From assembly GCF_018143015.1 (NCBI RefSeq), contig NC_054753.1, forward strand, positions 25,508,462-25,572,461: 64,000 nucleotides of DNA. Direction: 5' to 3'. The notes under the pieces are model-generated. The model was not told the origin of the DNA. It was given only the letters and a program-made list of their open reading frames with translations, and did no database searches. The DNA is from Lytechinus variegatus (lineage: Eukaryota > Echinodermata > Echinoidea > Temnopleuroida > Toxopneustidae). The translations under genes were made by a program, and so were the position numbers. Shown in pieces: positions 1 through 10,362 of the stretch. Each line of letters opens with the position of its first letter. The first letter of the stretch is position 1.

Positions 1-2
1 AT

Positions 3-477
3 GCTCTCAATGATGCATCATCTGACCATGGCTTTGATGATCCATTAAACAGTGCCACTGCTGATCAATCCGACAGTACTCTGGGACATCAGACCAACGG
101 AGCCTGTGGCAATCATTTAGAGAGTTCCCTTGGTCATCAGTACAATAACACCTCTAGTCAACCAGCTAAAAGTGCCCCTGCCAATCTTTTAATCAATTCA
201 TCTGATCATCAATCGGACAGTGCCTCAGAATCTATCACTGCCTCTGTTCATTCTGCCTGTGGACATCAATCTGAAACTGCCTCTGGCAATCTGTCAGACA
301 ATGCCTCTTCGTTAGGCAGTGCCTCCATCCTTAACCTATCTGACATCGACTCTGATGATCAACCTGAAAGTAGCTGTGGTCAACTAAATGGTAATGCTTC
401 TGGTCGTTCATTCGACAGTGCGGATGTTGATGACAGAGGAACTAATGCAATCCCAGTAAGGCCAGAAATCCCAGCAG
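3..477 (+). CDS. Gene A, Ser-rich linker exon (5' end outside window)
   Basis: The frame starting at base 3 is open to a donor after 477 (GCAG|GTGAGA). It encodes a low-complexity segment rich in Ser, Asn, Asp, Gln and His. Recurring phrases such as GHQ, SDHQSDSAS and SGNLSDNAS suggest degenerate repeats of about 15 residues. It contains no hydrophobic segment, in keeping with a cytoplasmic linker between a membrane span and a death domain. The frame has no Met near its start, so ATG-based ORF calling misses it. The exon continues to the left of the window. Confidence 0.7.
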
Positions 478-2661
478 GTGAGAATACAGTACCTTATTAA
501 AGCTGGTGGGTGTTTCATAAAGCTGTTCGATGACTTTTACAGACAACTGCTGATCCTTTCTTATACTATATAAACACACAGCAGATTTTCGTTGGTGCAA
601 GTTAGGTTCCTAAGAAAGTGTCACCAGTTACTTGAAACGTCGCTTGTAACTTATGAGCTCTATGAAACAACACACATCTGTTTTGGTTGATATTTAGACG
701 GTGTTTAATGCAACACATGCAAGCATTCCTTTCGTCAGGCCCATCATAGTTTACTTGTCTTGGGAAAGATTTCTATGGGAAACTTGCATACAATTAATGA
801 CATGAAAACACAGGTACAGGTCAAGTCAGATGGCAAAGTCATTGTTCTGTCCATGTGATCTTGAAGTTTGAATATTAGAGAGAAAGTCTGTAAGAGACCA
901 ATCTCCCTTTAGGAAATATAACAATTCCAGTCCAGTTTACCGTTGTAATAACCCATTGCTACAAGAAACAGACAACCTAATCATAAATGTATAATAGGGT
1001 GTTTTCCTTCATCAATGAATACTCTATACCACTCTGTCCCTTTGCACTCATTGTGTTTTGAACATGTTGCAACTTCTGTGGCACTCCGTGGCAAAGTGTT
1101 AAAATGGGATCTTACATCACGCTGTATCAGCAACAATGTCGCGTACGTTGAGGTCTGATAAAGCTAACAGCCTAGCAAGCAAAAACCTACCCCCCCCCCC
1201 GAAAAGAAAAGATGGAATCTCTGTTGATTTTGTATTAAAAACACTTCTCATGTTGTTTGAAGGTTTGCATGGTGGTATGTACAATTGCTGATGTGGTTTA
1301 CAGTACACCATGTGGAGTGTTATAGAAGCAGTGGATAGAAGAAGAGAAGGAAGTGGATAGGCGAGAAAGTGGAGATTTGAGAATAGAGTATTCTTTCTTG
1401 AGAATAGTCCTGAAAAGGACTGTAAACCAGAAGACGGACAGTCAACCTGTCCGAAACGTCGAGTCTCTCTACTACTCATCATCTCTACTCGCCGACGCAA
1501 GCCAGCATCTCCTCATCAGCTCTACTACTCAAGCTGTTCTCACTCAACATTCCTTCTGGTTTACAGTCCTTTTCAGGACTATTCTCAAGAAAGAATACTC
1601 TATTCTCAAATCTCCACTTTCTCGCCTATCCACTTCCTTCTCTTCTTCTATCCACTGCTTCTATAACACTCCACATGGTGTACCGTAAACCACATCAGCA
1701 ACTTCTCATGTTGAAACATCAACCTTTTCAGTTTGTTAAATTGTATAAAGATAGGAAGATTTTGTAGGCTGCAGCTCTGTAGCCAGAGTTTTCGATAAAG
1801 GTGGTTTGATTCCCACTATTCCTTAGCTGATACATGTATATGTGACAAGCAAAAAAAGAAAAGATGTGTGGAAGTATATTGTCTCCAAAAACTGTTTTTC
1901 TCCCATATTTTTGCTTTGAAAAATGTGGTTTCAGCCCGATAGTCCGCGGGTCTGATAGTCTTCGGGCCCGATAGTCCGTGGGTCCGATAGTCCGCGGGTC
2001 CGATAGTCCGCGGTGTGTGTAAAATTATGATCAGGATATAGTAAGATCAAATGTCATTGGGAGGTCAAATGATACGAGTCCATAGGGTTGTATAACGATA
2101 CCCCAAAGCACAATGACCTCCTGACAACTACTTCAAGGATAATATTATCCCCATATTTTTATCGTTGGTGATTATTACCCCCCAAAATTTATCCTCTAGA
2201 CTAATGGACCCGCGGACTAACAGACCCCGGACTAACGGACCCGCGGACTAACGGACCCGCGGACTATCAGGATGTCCCTGGAAAATGTAGGGGCTTTCAT
2301 CGAAACCCCAACCCCATGGCTACCTACTTGAATACACTATTCAGTTTCTTACACAGTCATCACTATACTCTTTTTCATCTCAGATGATGTAGTAACTACC
2401 AAGTTCCTCCAACATGTTGCCCAGGAGTTACCCCACATCCTAATCAAGAAGACCTGTCGGTTGTTAGGTCTCCAGGAGAAAGACATAGACGACATCGAAG
2501 CCCTGTGCCATAGAGATGAGCAAGGATTCGAGTTCCTGAAGAAACTGTTGGGCGTAGTTGGCAAGGACTTTACTTACCGTGCGCTCCTTGATGCCTTGAA
2601 AACATTGAAGAATAAACACCATGCAGATAATCTCATCAGGGATTTTAATATAGTACTATAA
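3..2661 (+). CDS. Gene A (partial, 3' end): death-domain protein, probable TNF-receptor-superfamily paralogue
   Basis: Gene model join(<3..477, 2384..2661). Two exons are joined in phase: the first ends one base into a codon at a GTGAGA donor and the second follows a TTTTTCATCTCAG acceptor, giving an Asp at the join. The visible product is about 158 residues of Ser/Asn/Asp/His-rich linker followed by a C-terminal death domain of about 92 residues. In death receptors such a domain recruits cytosolic death-domain adaptors. The Ser-rich linker, the phase-1 intron directly before the death domain and the shared FTYR motif match gene B, so I infer a receptor paralogue whose signal peptide, cysteine-rich and transmembrane exons lie upstream of the window. 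It could instead be a soluble death-domain protein, because the receptor half is not visible. No AATAAA is seen within 2 kb of the stop; the first is at 4772-4777. Confidence 0.72.
505..675. repeat. Foldback MITE, 'TTTCATAAAGCTGTTCG' family, diverged copy in gene A intron
   Basis: The left end reads GGGTGTTTCATAAAGCTGTT. The right end is its imperfect inverse, with ACTTATGAGCTCTATGAAAC. The same element is much better preserved at 47024-47188 and 53783-53958, and a half copy lies at 6231-6345. Confidence 0.65.
1285..1701. repeat. Long near-perfect hairpin (foldback element) in gene A intron
   Basis: The left arm 1285-1433 and right arm 1554-1701 are inverted copies of about 148 bp with very few mismatches. 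For example, TGTAAACCAGAAG in the left arm pairs with CTTCTGGTTTACA in the right. The spacer is about 120 bp. Both ORFs here are products of the palindrome and are not credible proteins. The element lies in the last intron of gene A, so the pre-mRNA would carry a long double-stranded stem. Confidence 0.85.
1933..2272. repeat. Element with inverted clusters of 'GATAGTCCGCGGGTCC' tandem repeats
   Basis: The left end has about five tandem copies of a 16-bp unit related to GATAGTCCGCGGGTCC (1935-2012). The right end has four to five copies of its inverse, GGACCCGCGGACTAAC (about 2200-2268). The core of about 190 bp is unique and AT-rich. This is the organisation of a foldback element with modular tandem-repeat termini. 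It lies in the gene A intron, about 110 bp before the death-domain exon. Confidence 0.75.
2384..2661 (+). CDS. Gene A, terminal death-domain exon
   Basis: The exon opens after an acceptor at 2382-2383 and ends at TAA 2659-2661. It encodes a death-domain fold: helix 1 around KFLQHVAQELP, then TCRLLGLQEKDIDDIE, and a final helical part beginning GKDFTYRALLDALKTLK. The spacing of Leu/Ile positions and the LCRxLG-like and FTYR segments match the death domain of gene B (17319-17602). The usual helix-5 Trp is absent. The listed ATG at 2461 is internal; the true exon starts 26 codons earlier. Confidence 0.8.
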
Positions 2662-3910
2662 TGTTTATCGTTTGTATCAGTTGTGTATTCGCAATGGGCC
2701 GATACTCAGTGTTGCTCACTGCCAAAAAACAGTCCTGTGAATATTTGTTTTTATGAATTAATATACAAAGTATGATTCAGTGATTGAATGAATAATGAAT
2801 TAAGTTGTATGAGAGGAAACCATTCAAGACTCATTGAATTGACTGACCATTGAGGAACAGTTTCAACAGGCATTGCCTTATTTATCGCTTTTGTTTTAGA
2901 CCGAGGAAAAGTTGCTCCTTGAAAAGTAAGAACAAATTATGCCTTCAAAATTGGATGAATTATGTTTATGTTGATTGATGTAAAAACAGTAGAGCTTTGT
3001 ACATGAAGCAAAAGGTATCAAAGATATATGGCCCCCGTGAGATAAAGCTTAGCAATTGATCATGGTTTCTGAATTTTACGATTGATCATACACACTTATC
3101 AGTGCAATCACTTGTAAAAATAATCCCCAAAGATCAATTGCAAGCTTTATGCTACAGAAGGGTATTTCACAAAGATCACACTTATTTGCTAAATTTAGGC
3201 GCGATTTCACAAGCCAATCTTACTCTACTAAATCCATATTACTTAATACATTGAAGGCGGTGCATATGTTGATTTTCTTATGAACTCCCCTGGTGCTTTT
3301 GTACAATTCTGGATCTGGATGATTGATGTACAAACGCCTTATTTACCCTTCATGGTTGTAAACAAACATCTTTGAAGAGTGCCTTGTTGTTATACTCTGA
3401 GCCGTGTTGATTCCCAAGAGATGTTTGATGTTACTGGGGATTATACCTTGAGTTTCCTTGTAGATGATCAAGAGGCGGGCTTGGGATCTTCTTTCTTCAA
3501 GGCTTTCACATCCCATGCGCTTCATATCATGCTTGTGACACTAGCAGTCCTGCTGTACTCATTGCATGCCAAGTGTGGTGGGGGCTTGCGTTTTTCCAGC
3601 CTAGAACTGAACCGTTGCTCAACAGACACGGCTAGACGAACCTGTAGAAAAGGATCTTCATTTTATGTAGTAGAAGCAAGGGGACATAAAGCATGGGAAT
3701 ACATGTATTGATGGGCGTCATCGCAGAGGATTATCTTCTTTCTTTTTTTTTTTTTTGGGGGGGGGTTATGCAGCGATAGATGTACCCCCAAAACAAAATC
3801 CTCTCTGCTGACGTCCATGCTCATATTAGCGGGAGTTTGATGATTGCTTGTTCTATATATATATTTGACACTATATTGAGTGACAAAAATCAAGTATTTG
3901 TCTAACATGT
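2662..3910. other. Gene A 3' flank, no gene seen
   Basis: This is AT-rich sequence that probably begins with the gene A 3' UTR. It holds a T-run followed by a G-run near 3741-3768. The ORFs at 3343-3989 have no domain I recognise. I see no other feature. Confidence 0.5.
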
Positions 3911-4270
3911 TTTTGTCTCGCCCAACAGAGGTGAAGGCGAGACTAAGGTATCCAAGTGTCGTCCGTCCGTCACATACCTGTAATGACACATAACTCCATT
4001 ACCATAAGTCGCTTGTCAACCAAACTTGGACGGTAGATGGACTTGGGGGACCTGCACGTTATGCTGCAGTCGGAGGTCACATGGTAAGGTCAAAGGTCAT
4101 TTTGAGGTCAATGTTAAAGTTCACGAGCAATGCTCTTATGACAAGTGTTATTCCATCCCAGTCATTTCACAATGAAGTTTCGATATAATTCTCTTGCGTG
4201 CCCTCGCAAATCATGATATTTCTGGTTATTTTCATAAGTGGGCGAGACACAAAATTGCTTTTGCCTTGTT
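3911..4270. repeat. TIR element, 'TTTTGTCTCGCCC' family
   Basis: The left end is TTTTGTCTCGCCC and the right end is GTGGGCGAGACACAAAA. Between them lie TGACCT half-sites and the marker GGACTTGGGGGACCTGCA. A longer copy with internal duplication lies at 22915-23620 in gene B. One perfect AGGTCAAAGGTCA (DR1-type) is present near 4088. Confidence 0.75.
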
Positions 4271-4378
4271 TTGATAATGCAGGTTTCTCTACCTACCGTA
4301 TTATATACCGCTGAAATCTGCTTGACTTGGGAGATTTTTGACTGAGAAGTTGTTATTATCATGTTTTGCATATCCTGG

Positions 4379-4641
4379 GACCTGTACTACAAAGAGCTGC
4401 AATTGATCCAATCAACCACAACTATGGAAAGCCAGCAACGTCAACATCTATTATGCATGTTAGTTCAAGATTTTCTAACTATGATGTATATTCATACATT
4501 CATTGTTTACTTGAAAATTCAGTGTAATTCTCTTTGTATGTAAAGGACATTGTGCAAATTTCCTGTAGAAAAAATTATGACATTGATAGATTTCCACAGT
4601 TGAGGTTGATTGGATCAGACGTAACTCTGTAAGACGGCACC
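4379..4641. repeat. Foldback MITE with inverted 'TTGATCCAATCAACC' arms
   Basis: The left arm contains CAATTGATCCAATCAACCAC followed by AACTATGGAAA. The right arm contains TTTCCACAGTTGAGGTTGATTGGATCA, cited here in parts only for the match. The arms are about 40 bp. Confidence 0.6.
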
Positions 4642-4679
4642 CAGATCTGATATGTTTTTAGTCAAGATGGTTATTTGAC

Positions 4680-4970
4680 TTACAGAAGGTCGACTTATGC
4701 AGAATATACTGTATTCATACAGTTCTATGAAAATAATGTCTTGGAAAGAAAGATGAATGTCTTTCAAATATAATAAATGTGACTGATACATTTATGATTT
4801 ACTACATTTTACGTATTCTGATCTGAAATAATGCTTTAAGGCAAGACAGTTGACTTATGGAAAGTCGATTTATGCAGAATGTAGTGTATTCATACAGTTC
4901 TATGAAAATGTTTATGAAAGCAAGATGAATGTCTTTCAATTATAACAAATATGATGTACAGATATTTTTT
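4680..4970. repeat. Diverged tandem duplication of about 175 bp
   Basis: The block at about 4680-4800 recurs at about 4855-4970. Both contain TATTCATACAGTTCTATGAA followed by AAGATGAATGTCTTTCAA. The sequence downstream to 5649 is AT-rich with no recognisable gene. Confidence 0.6.
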
Positions 4971-5649
4971 TTACTTAGTGTGTTGATAAGCACTTTAAAA
5001 CTATGTCATCTTTATATCATGCTTTTTTTTTATATTATACAATTCTATGAAAATGTTTTATCAATTCAAAGAGTATAAATTGTAAGAGAACTCTGTGTGT
5101 ATGTTTAAAATTATGACTGTCATTGAACTGTACTGATGGCTGAATATTCAGTAAAATTAATTCCATAAATAGATACTGTAAAACAGTGTTGGCTTTTGTT
5201 GAGTTTATTCCAAGATCTATTCTGAACATATCATCTAAAGGGATAGAGAAAGGTAGAATAAAATTACTGTCAATTCCATTATTTCTGCAAGCAATATTAT
5301 TACTAAATACTATCTTTTGTATTTTCAGATGATTCTTGTAGAAATTACAAAACAAATTATGAATATTCATGAAGTATATTGTCTTTGGTTTGATCGATCA
5401 TGTGTGCATTTTATAAAACGTGTCTGGAAGTTGTGCCCTTGTTGCAGAGCTGCCTACTACACACAGTACAGATTTTCAGTAATTATTACTGAAAAACCAG
5501 AAAAATACTGATGGTTTCATGCAAAAAAACTAATTTCTAAAGTTTCAGTTTTTGGGTTGTCCTACAGTATTTCTTTGAATATATACTGATTTCCTAGCCT
5601 CTGTTATTTTGATGTGACTCGCATGCTTCAACCTTGAGAGATTGGTCGA

Positions 5650-6228
5650 CCCGGGGGGGGGGGGGGGGGGCACTTCCATTCACGAGTGGATACCATGCGC
5701 GACCATGGGGTCTCGAAAAGCACCCTAAACACGTAATTTCCATATTCTGAAAATGTACCCCTTAACAAGTATTGGCGTGTGAAACACTACCCTTAACAAG
5801 TATTGGAAACAAAACGATACTCATGGCAAATATTCCCTGAAATGAACCCCTAAACAAGTACAGGAATGTTTTATGGGGTTTTATGTTACGGGTCCTTCGG
5901 TCGTCGGCTTTACCTTATTGGTTTAGTACGACCCCATCTTCTACACCTGGCGTAAATCGGACTCTAAACACGAAGTGTTGGGACAAAAAGGACATCCTTT
6001 TAATATAAAACATTTTCATTTTGGTTTATCATCCCCGCAAATTCGACCCTAAACACGTAATTTTCCTAGCGAAATAGATACCCTTTTCTCATTATTTTTG
6101 CATTTTTGACACCCTTATCACGTTACGTACGTAACGTGCCCTATCGTGAAAAGGACATCCTTTTTACGTGTTTTTTTGGTCGCGCATGGTATCCACTTGT
6201 CAATGTGAGTGGCCCCCCCCCCCGGGGG
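5650..6228. mobile_element. MITE family 1 ('CCCGGGG...', TIR GTGGATACCATGCGCGACC), copy 1
   Basis: The element has CCCGGGG termini with an 18-base G-run at 5653-5670. TIRs are marked by GTGGATACCATGCGCGACC on the left and its inverse on the right. A perfect 20-bp palindrome lies at 6119-6138. Other copies are at 40992-41559, 45033-45579 and 51951-52505. It has no coding capacity and is a non-autonomous DNA transposon. Confidence 0.8.
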
Positions 6229-6230
6229 TA

Positions 6231-6345
6231 ATTGGTAAAGACACCAAAATGTTCATTGGCCATGGTTTAGCGCATAAGAAAAGTTCACCAGTCGTTCTTT
6301 AAGTCGCTCTTAACTTACAAACAGCTTTAATATGAAATGCCCCCC
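6231..6345. repeat. Half copy of the 'GTTCGTAAGTTAAGAGCGACT' foldback MITE
   Basis: The phrases TTCATTGGCCATGGTTTAGC and AGTCGCTCTTAACTTACAAA match the right half of the element at 47024-47188. The left half is missing where family 1 copy 1 begins. Confidence 0.55.
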
Positions 6346-6503
6346 TGGGATCTCCCATTCCTGCACTTTGGTTTCTTCGGTGAGTTAAATATTTCTTTAC
6401 TATTTTTCAATACTCTGTCGAGGCCTGTGATTTGATGTACAGTGTGTTTTGGGAAAAAGCTCATCGACCCACAACCTCTCATTATAATGAACACTGGTAG
6501 CGC

Positions 6504-6770
6504 ATGTATTATGTGATGATGATGCCGACGATGATGGTGATGATGAATACAGTGATGATGATGGTAATGAGGATACATGGTGGTGATAATATAATAAATA
6601 CAGTGGTGATGATGATGAATACAATGATGATGATTATAGTGATGATGTTTATGGTGGTGATGATGGTCATTGTGATAATTGTGGTGATGTTGATGATGGT
6701 TTTCTTAATGATGGTGATGACGATAATGGTGGTAGTGATGACGATGATGATGGAGATGGTGGTGACGATC
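6504..6770. repeat. (GAT/GGT)n imperfect microsatellite
   Basis: This is a trinucleotide run of GATGATGGTGATG type. The long Met-, Asp- or His-rich ORFs on both strands are translations of the repeat and are not genes. Confidence 0.9.
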
Positions 6771-6809
6771 ATGATTTACTGCAAGAACAAGCCCTGTTCA
6801 TAATCCAGT

Positions 6810-7682
6810 GGGCAACATAATTAGGTGGACACCATGTCCGTCCATGGGCTTTTAAAATGGACCCTAAACAAGAAATCAGTCTCAGAGTACCATCAGAAGC
6901 AGGAGTGGATCCAGGGGGAGGTGATGGTAATGATGATGATAATGGAGGTGAAGATGGTGATGATCATGGTGATGATGATGGTGGTGATGATAATGATGGT
7001 GATGGTGATGATGGTGATGGAGGTGATGATTGTGATGATGGTGGTGATGATGATGGTGGTGATGATTGTGATGATGGTGATGATGGTGGTGATGATAATG
7101 ATGGTGATGATGATGATGGTGATGATGATGATGGTAATGATGATGGTAATGATGATGATGGTGGTGATGATTATGGTGATGATGATAATGATGGTAATGA
7201 TGGTGATGGTAATGATGGTGATGATGATAATGATGATGATGGTGATGATGGTGGTGATAATGATGGTGATGATGATGAATACAATGTTGTGATGATGATG
7301 GTGGTGATGTCAGGGGGAGGCGGTAGGTGCAGCCTGTAAAATTTAGAAATATAATAAAGCAGCCCAAAGAATCCCTTCCCTGCATACCCCGTAACTGTTC
7401 CTTTTCAAATATTTATTTCAGACAAATTTTCACCCTGTAAAAGTCTTGACTCTGAATCCATGCCCGTTTTATGTTTTCCCCACCCTCGCTAATGGCTCTT
7501 ATCAATTTTCAGGATAATAAACACCAAGTACAATAGAATGAAAAGTGTAACCTTTTTTCCTGAATTTGGCGATTTTGACACTTGTCTCACTCTTCGCACA
7601 TACATCAACTGGCCATGAAAAAAACAAACTTTAAATTCTTTTGTGGACGAGCATGGTGTTCACCTTATGACAGCTGCCCCAT
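6810..7682. mobile_element. Diverged TIR element containing an expanded GATGGT microsatellite (6912-7310)
   Basis: The left end reads AGGTGGACACCATGTCCGTC and the right end has the inverse pattern GGACGAGCATGGTGTTCACC. These resemble the family 1 ends but are strongly diverged. Inside is a 400-bp (GATGGT)n-type array. The poly-Asp and poly-His ORFs are repeat translations. Confidence 0.6.
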
Positions 7683-7689
7683 CCATAAA

Positions 7690-9668
7690 TTTAGTGAACT
7701 TCTTGATCTTTGACCTTTTGACCCCCAAGAAAGGGACGAAGAACTCAAAACGTAACAGCCGAGGTACAGTAATTAACAAGAGGGTTATGGCATGAAAATA
7801 CATCAACATAAGAGACAAGTTCATTTAACGTGAAAATTGATGGACTTTTTTATTTTTCTGAAAAAATTTACATCAGTAATTAGACATGTGTAAATAGCAT
7901 TTTATTTGTATAAAAAATATGAATGTATCCTTGCATCAAAAGTATTATGATTTCACTGAACAGAATCAATAAGATAACACTGAAAAAAACAACAACATAA
8001 TCAGACATACCCTAAACCCAATATACACTATAATATAAACCCCGAATATAAATTAGATAAGCTATAATTACAGTACATTAAGATGATGGCCACAACAAGC
8101 AGTTTTGCAGAGCAAACATATGCATATATTCCTACATTATCCACAGATTAATTACAGCAAAATTCATTCAAATTTATTTGTATTGTGGTATGCTCAAATA
8201 TCCCACTCTAAAAGAAACTGACAAGGGGTTAAGTACAGGGCCTTGAATCTATAGTGAGCAGCGGGGGGGGGGGGGGGGGGGTGGTGGACACAGGAACATG
8301 TCTGTCCCCCCTCAAATTCTTCCGGGAAGAATTCCCCACCCCCCGCCCCCTCTCAATTTTCAAAGCCTTTTTGATAGACTTTGTATTTCCCCATCTGTCC
8401 AGGAGATAAATTTGATGCAAATAAACTTAAAAATAGTCTCATTTTTCTGCTTGTTAACAGACACTCATTACATGGCACACACCGCCCTGAAATAAACAAA
8501 GTTATGCCGCGTAACGTAATGTACATACTTTTTGTTATTTTTGATGTGGGCAGAAGGAATTCATAATGTTCTGTCCTTCATACACATACTCCAGAAAATG
8601 GTTCACAAAATTGGAACACACAGGTTTAAATGGCAATTTTCTTTACTCCAAAGTAAAAATATTCCTTTATATTAGGAGCAATTTTCTAGTATGCCATCAA
8701 TTAGCATTAACTGCACACAGAGCAAATGTCACCCTGGGATAAAGACATGTATTTTTTTTCATTCTATTCAAGTAACCCGACCACTAACATGTTTGCTTGA
8801 TTTCTTACATCTGAATAACTTAATTGCTTGTTTCTTTGTTTTCTTTTGTTCATATATGGCTATTATCTTACTACATACCAGCGAAAAACAATTTTTTCTG
8901 TATTAATCCTGCTGGAAAGCCAAAATAAAATATCTTTCATTTTGTATAGTAAAATGCAAAGCATATCAAAACCACAGATTACTTAAAAGCATATTAAATA
9001 ATAAAAAAAAGAATTGTAACAACTGACATCTATTACTTGTATAATTGGCACTAACTTTTAATTCTATTTTCAAACTCAAGAATGGTTCATTTCAGTACAG
9101 TAAGCCTAAATGTAAGTACAATATTACAGCATTAAAGAGCATAGTGGAATAACAATGTACATTTATATCACAGGAATTAAAGGAATGTAATGCAATATCT
9201 TCAAATTTTCTCAAAATGTTAATACCTGCGAAAAGATGAAATTTCATTGATATGAAAGTGACCTTCAACGGGTTGAATAATCTAGTCCTATCGATTCAAG
9301 ACCAGCATGGGCCTGTTAAATAAAAGTTATTACTACTATGGTAATTTTACCATCCAATGGTAACTCATATGGTAACGATGATCAACAGCCAATCAGAATC
9401 ATGGATTCCATGCAAGTTACCATAAAAGTAATGTTTATGCAACCATGCCATGGAACACAAAGGCTGACAATTGATTTCTACAATATTGTACATTGTAATC
9501 AACGATGATGGCCAAGCTCTGTGTTACCAGCCCCAGCATACACAAAATAAATGCATTAGGTAATTTTTCTGTTTCGCAGTGAAATAGATTTTCATGGTCC
9601 AAAGAGATTTGACAGAGATCCATTTTTCTGTATGCTCTGTGATTTTACGCCATGGTTACTAAACCTTT
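7690..9668. other. Intergenic AT-rich stretch, no gene seen
   Basis: I see no coding features. A 19-base G-run lies at 8263-8281, with a C-rich stretch at 8335-8351 that could pair with it. The short ORFs show no domain pattern. Confidence 0.6.
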
Positions 9669-9670
9669 TA

Positions 9671-10268
9671 AAGGGAGTCCACCCCAACAGAAACTTCATT
9701 TGAATAAAAAAGAAAAATTCAACAAGAATAACACTGAAAATTTCATCAAAATCGGATGTAAAATAAGAAAGTTATGGCATTTTAAAGTTTCGCTTATTTT
9801 CAACAAAATAGTTATATGAACGAGCCAGTTACATCCAAATGAGAAAACTGATGACATCACTCACACACTATTTCTTTTGTAATTTATTATATGAAATATG
9901 AATTATTTTCATTTTCTCTTCATTGTCATGTGAAATGAAGTTTCATTCCTCACTGAACACATGTAATTCCATTATTTTAACATTTTGTGCTTCAGACAAG
10001 GAGGTCCTAATCGTCAAATTCGTAAAAATTGAAATATTGTAAAATTCAAACAATAAAAAACAAAAGAAATAGTGAGTGACATCATTGACTCTCTCATTTG
10101 GATGTAACTGGCTCGTTCATATAACTATTTTGTTGAAAACAAGCGAAACTTTAAAAAGCCATTACTTTCTTATTTTGCATCCGGTTTTGATGAAATTTTC
10201 AGCATTGTTCTTCTCTGATTTTTCTCTATTGATTCAAATCAACATTTTTCTGAGGTGGACTTGACCTT
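9671..10268. mobile_element. Foldback MITE, 'AAGGGAGTCCACC' family, TA target duplication
   Basis: The arms of about 180 bp (9671-9850 and 10090-10268) are inverted copies. They share ATCGGATGTAAAATAAGAAA, AAAGTTTCGCTTATTTTCAA and GAACGAGCCAGTTACATCC or their inverses. The termini are flanked by TA at 9669-9670 and 10269-10270, as for Tc1/mariner-type insertion. Other copies are at 39812-40603 and 44573-45728. Confidence 0.8.
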
Positions 10269-10362
10269 TAAGGAAAATTATCTTAGAAATTCTAGCTTTT
10301 ATTAAGGTGTGGAGTAGAGCCATACAGAACAGCTTTCTGTTGAGTTGTGATCAAGTCACAAA

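Noticed and set aside
1117..1688. Two overlapping ORFs of 127 and 111 residues
   Set aside because: They mirror each other because the DNA is a hairpin; both fall in the gene A intron.
6857..7385. Long poly-Asp, poly-Met and poly-His reading frames
   Set aside because: They translate a GATGGT microsatellite in several frames at once; no start context, domain or splice support.
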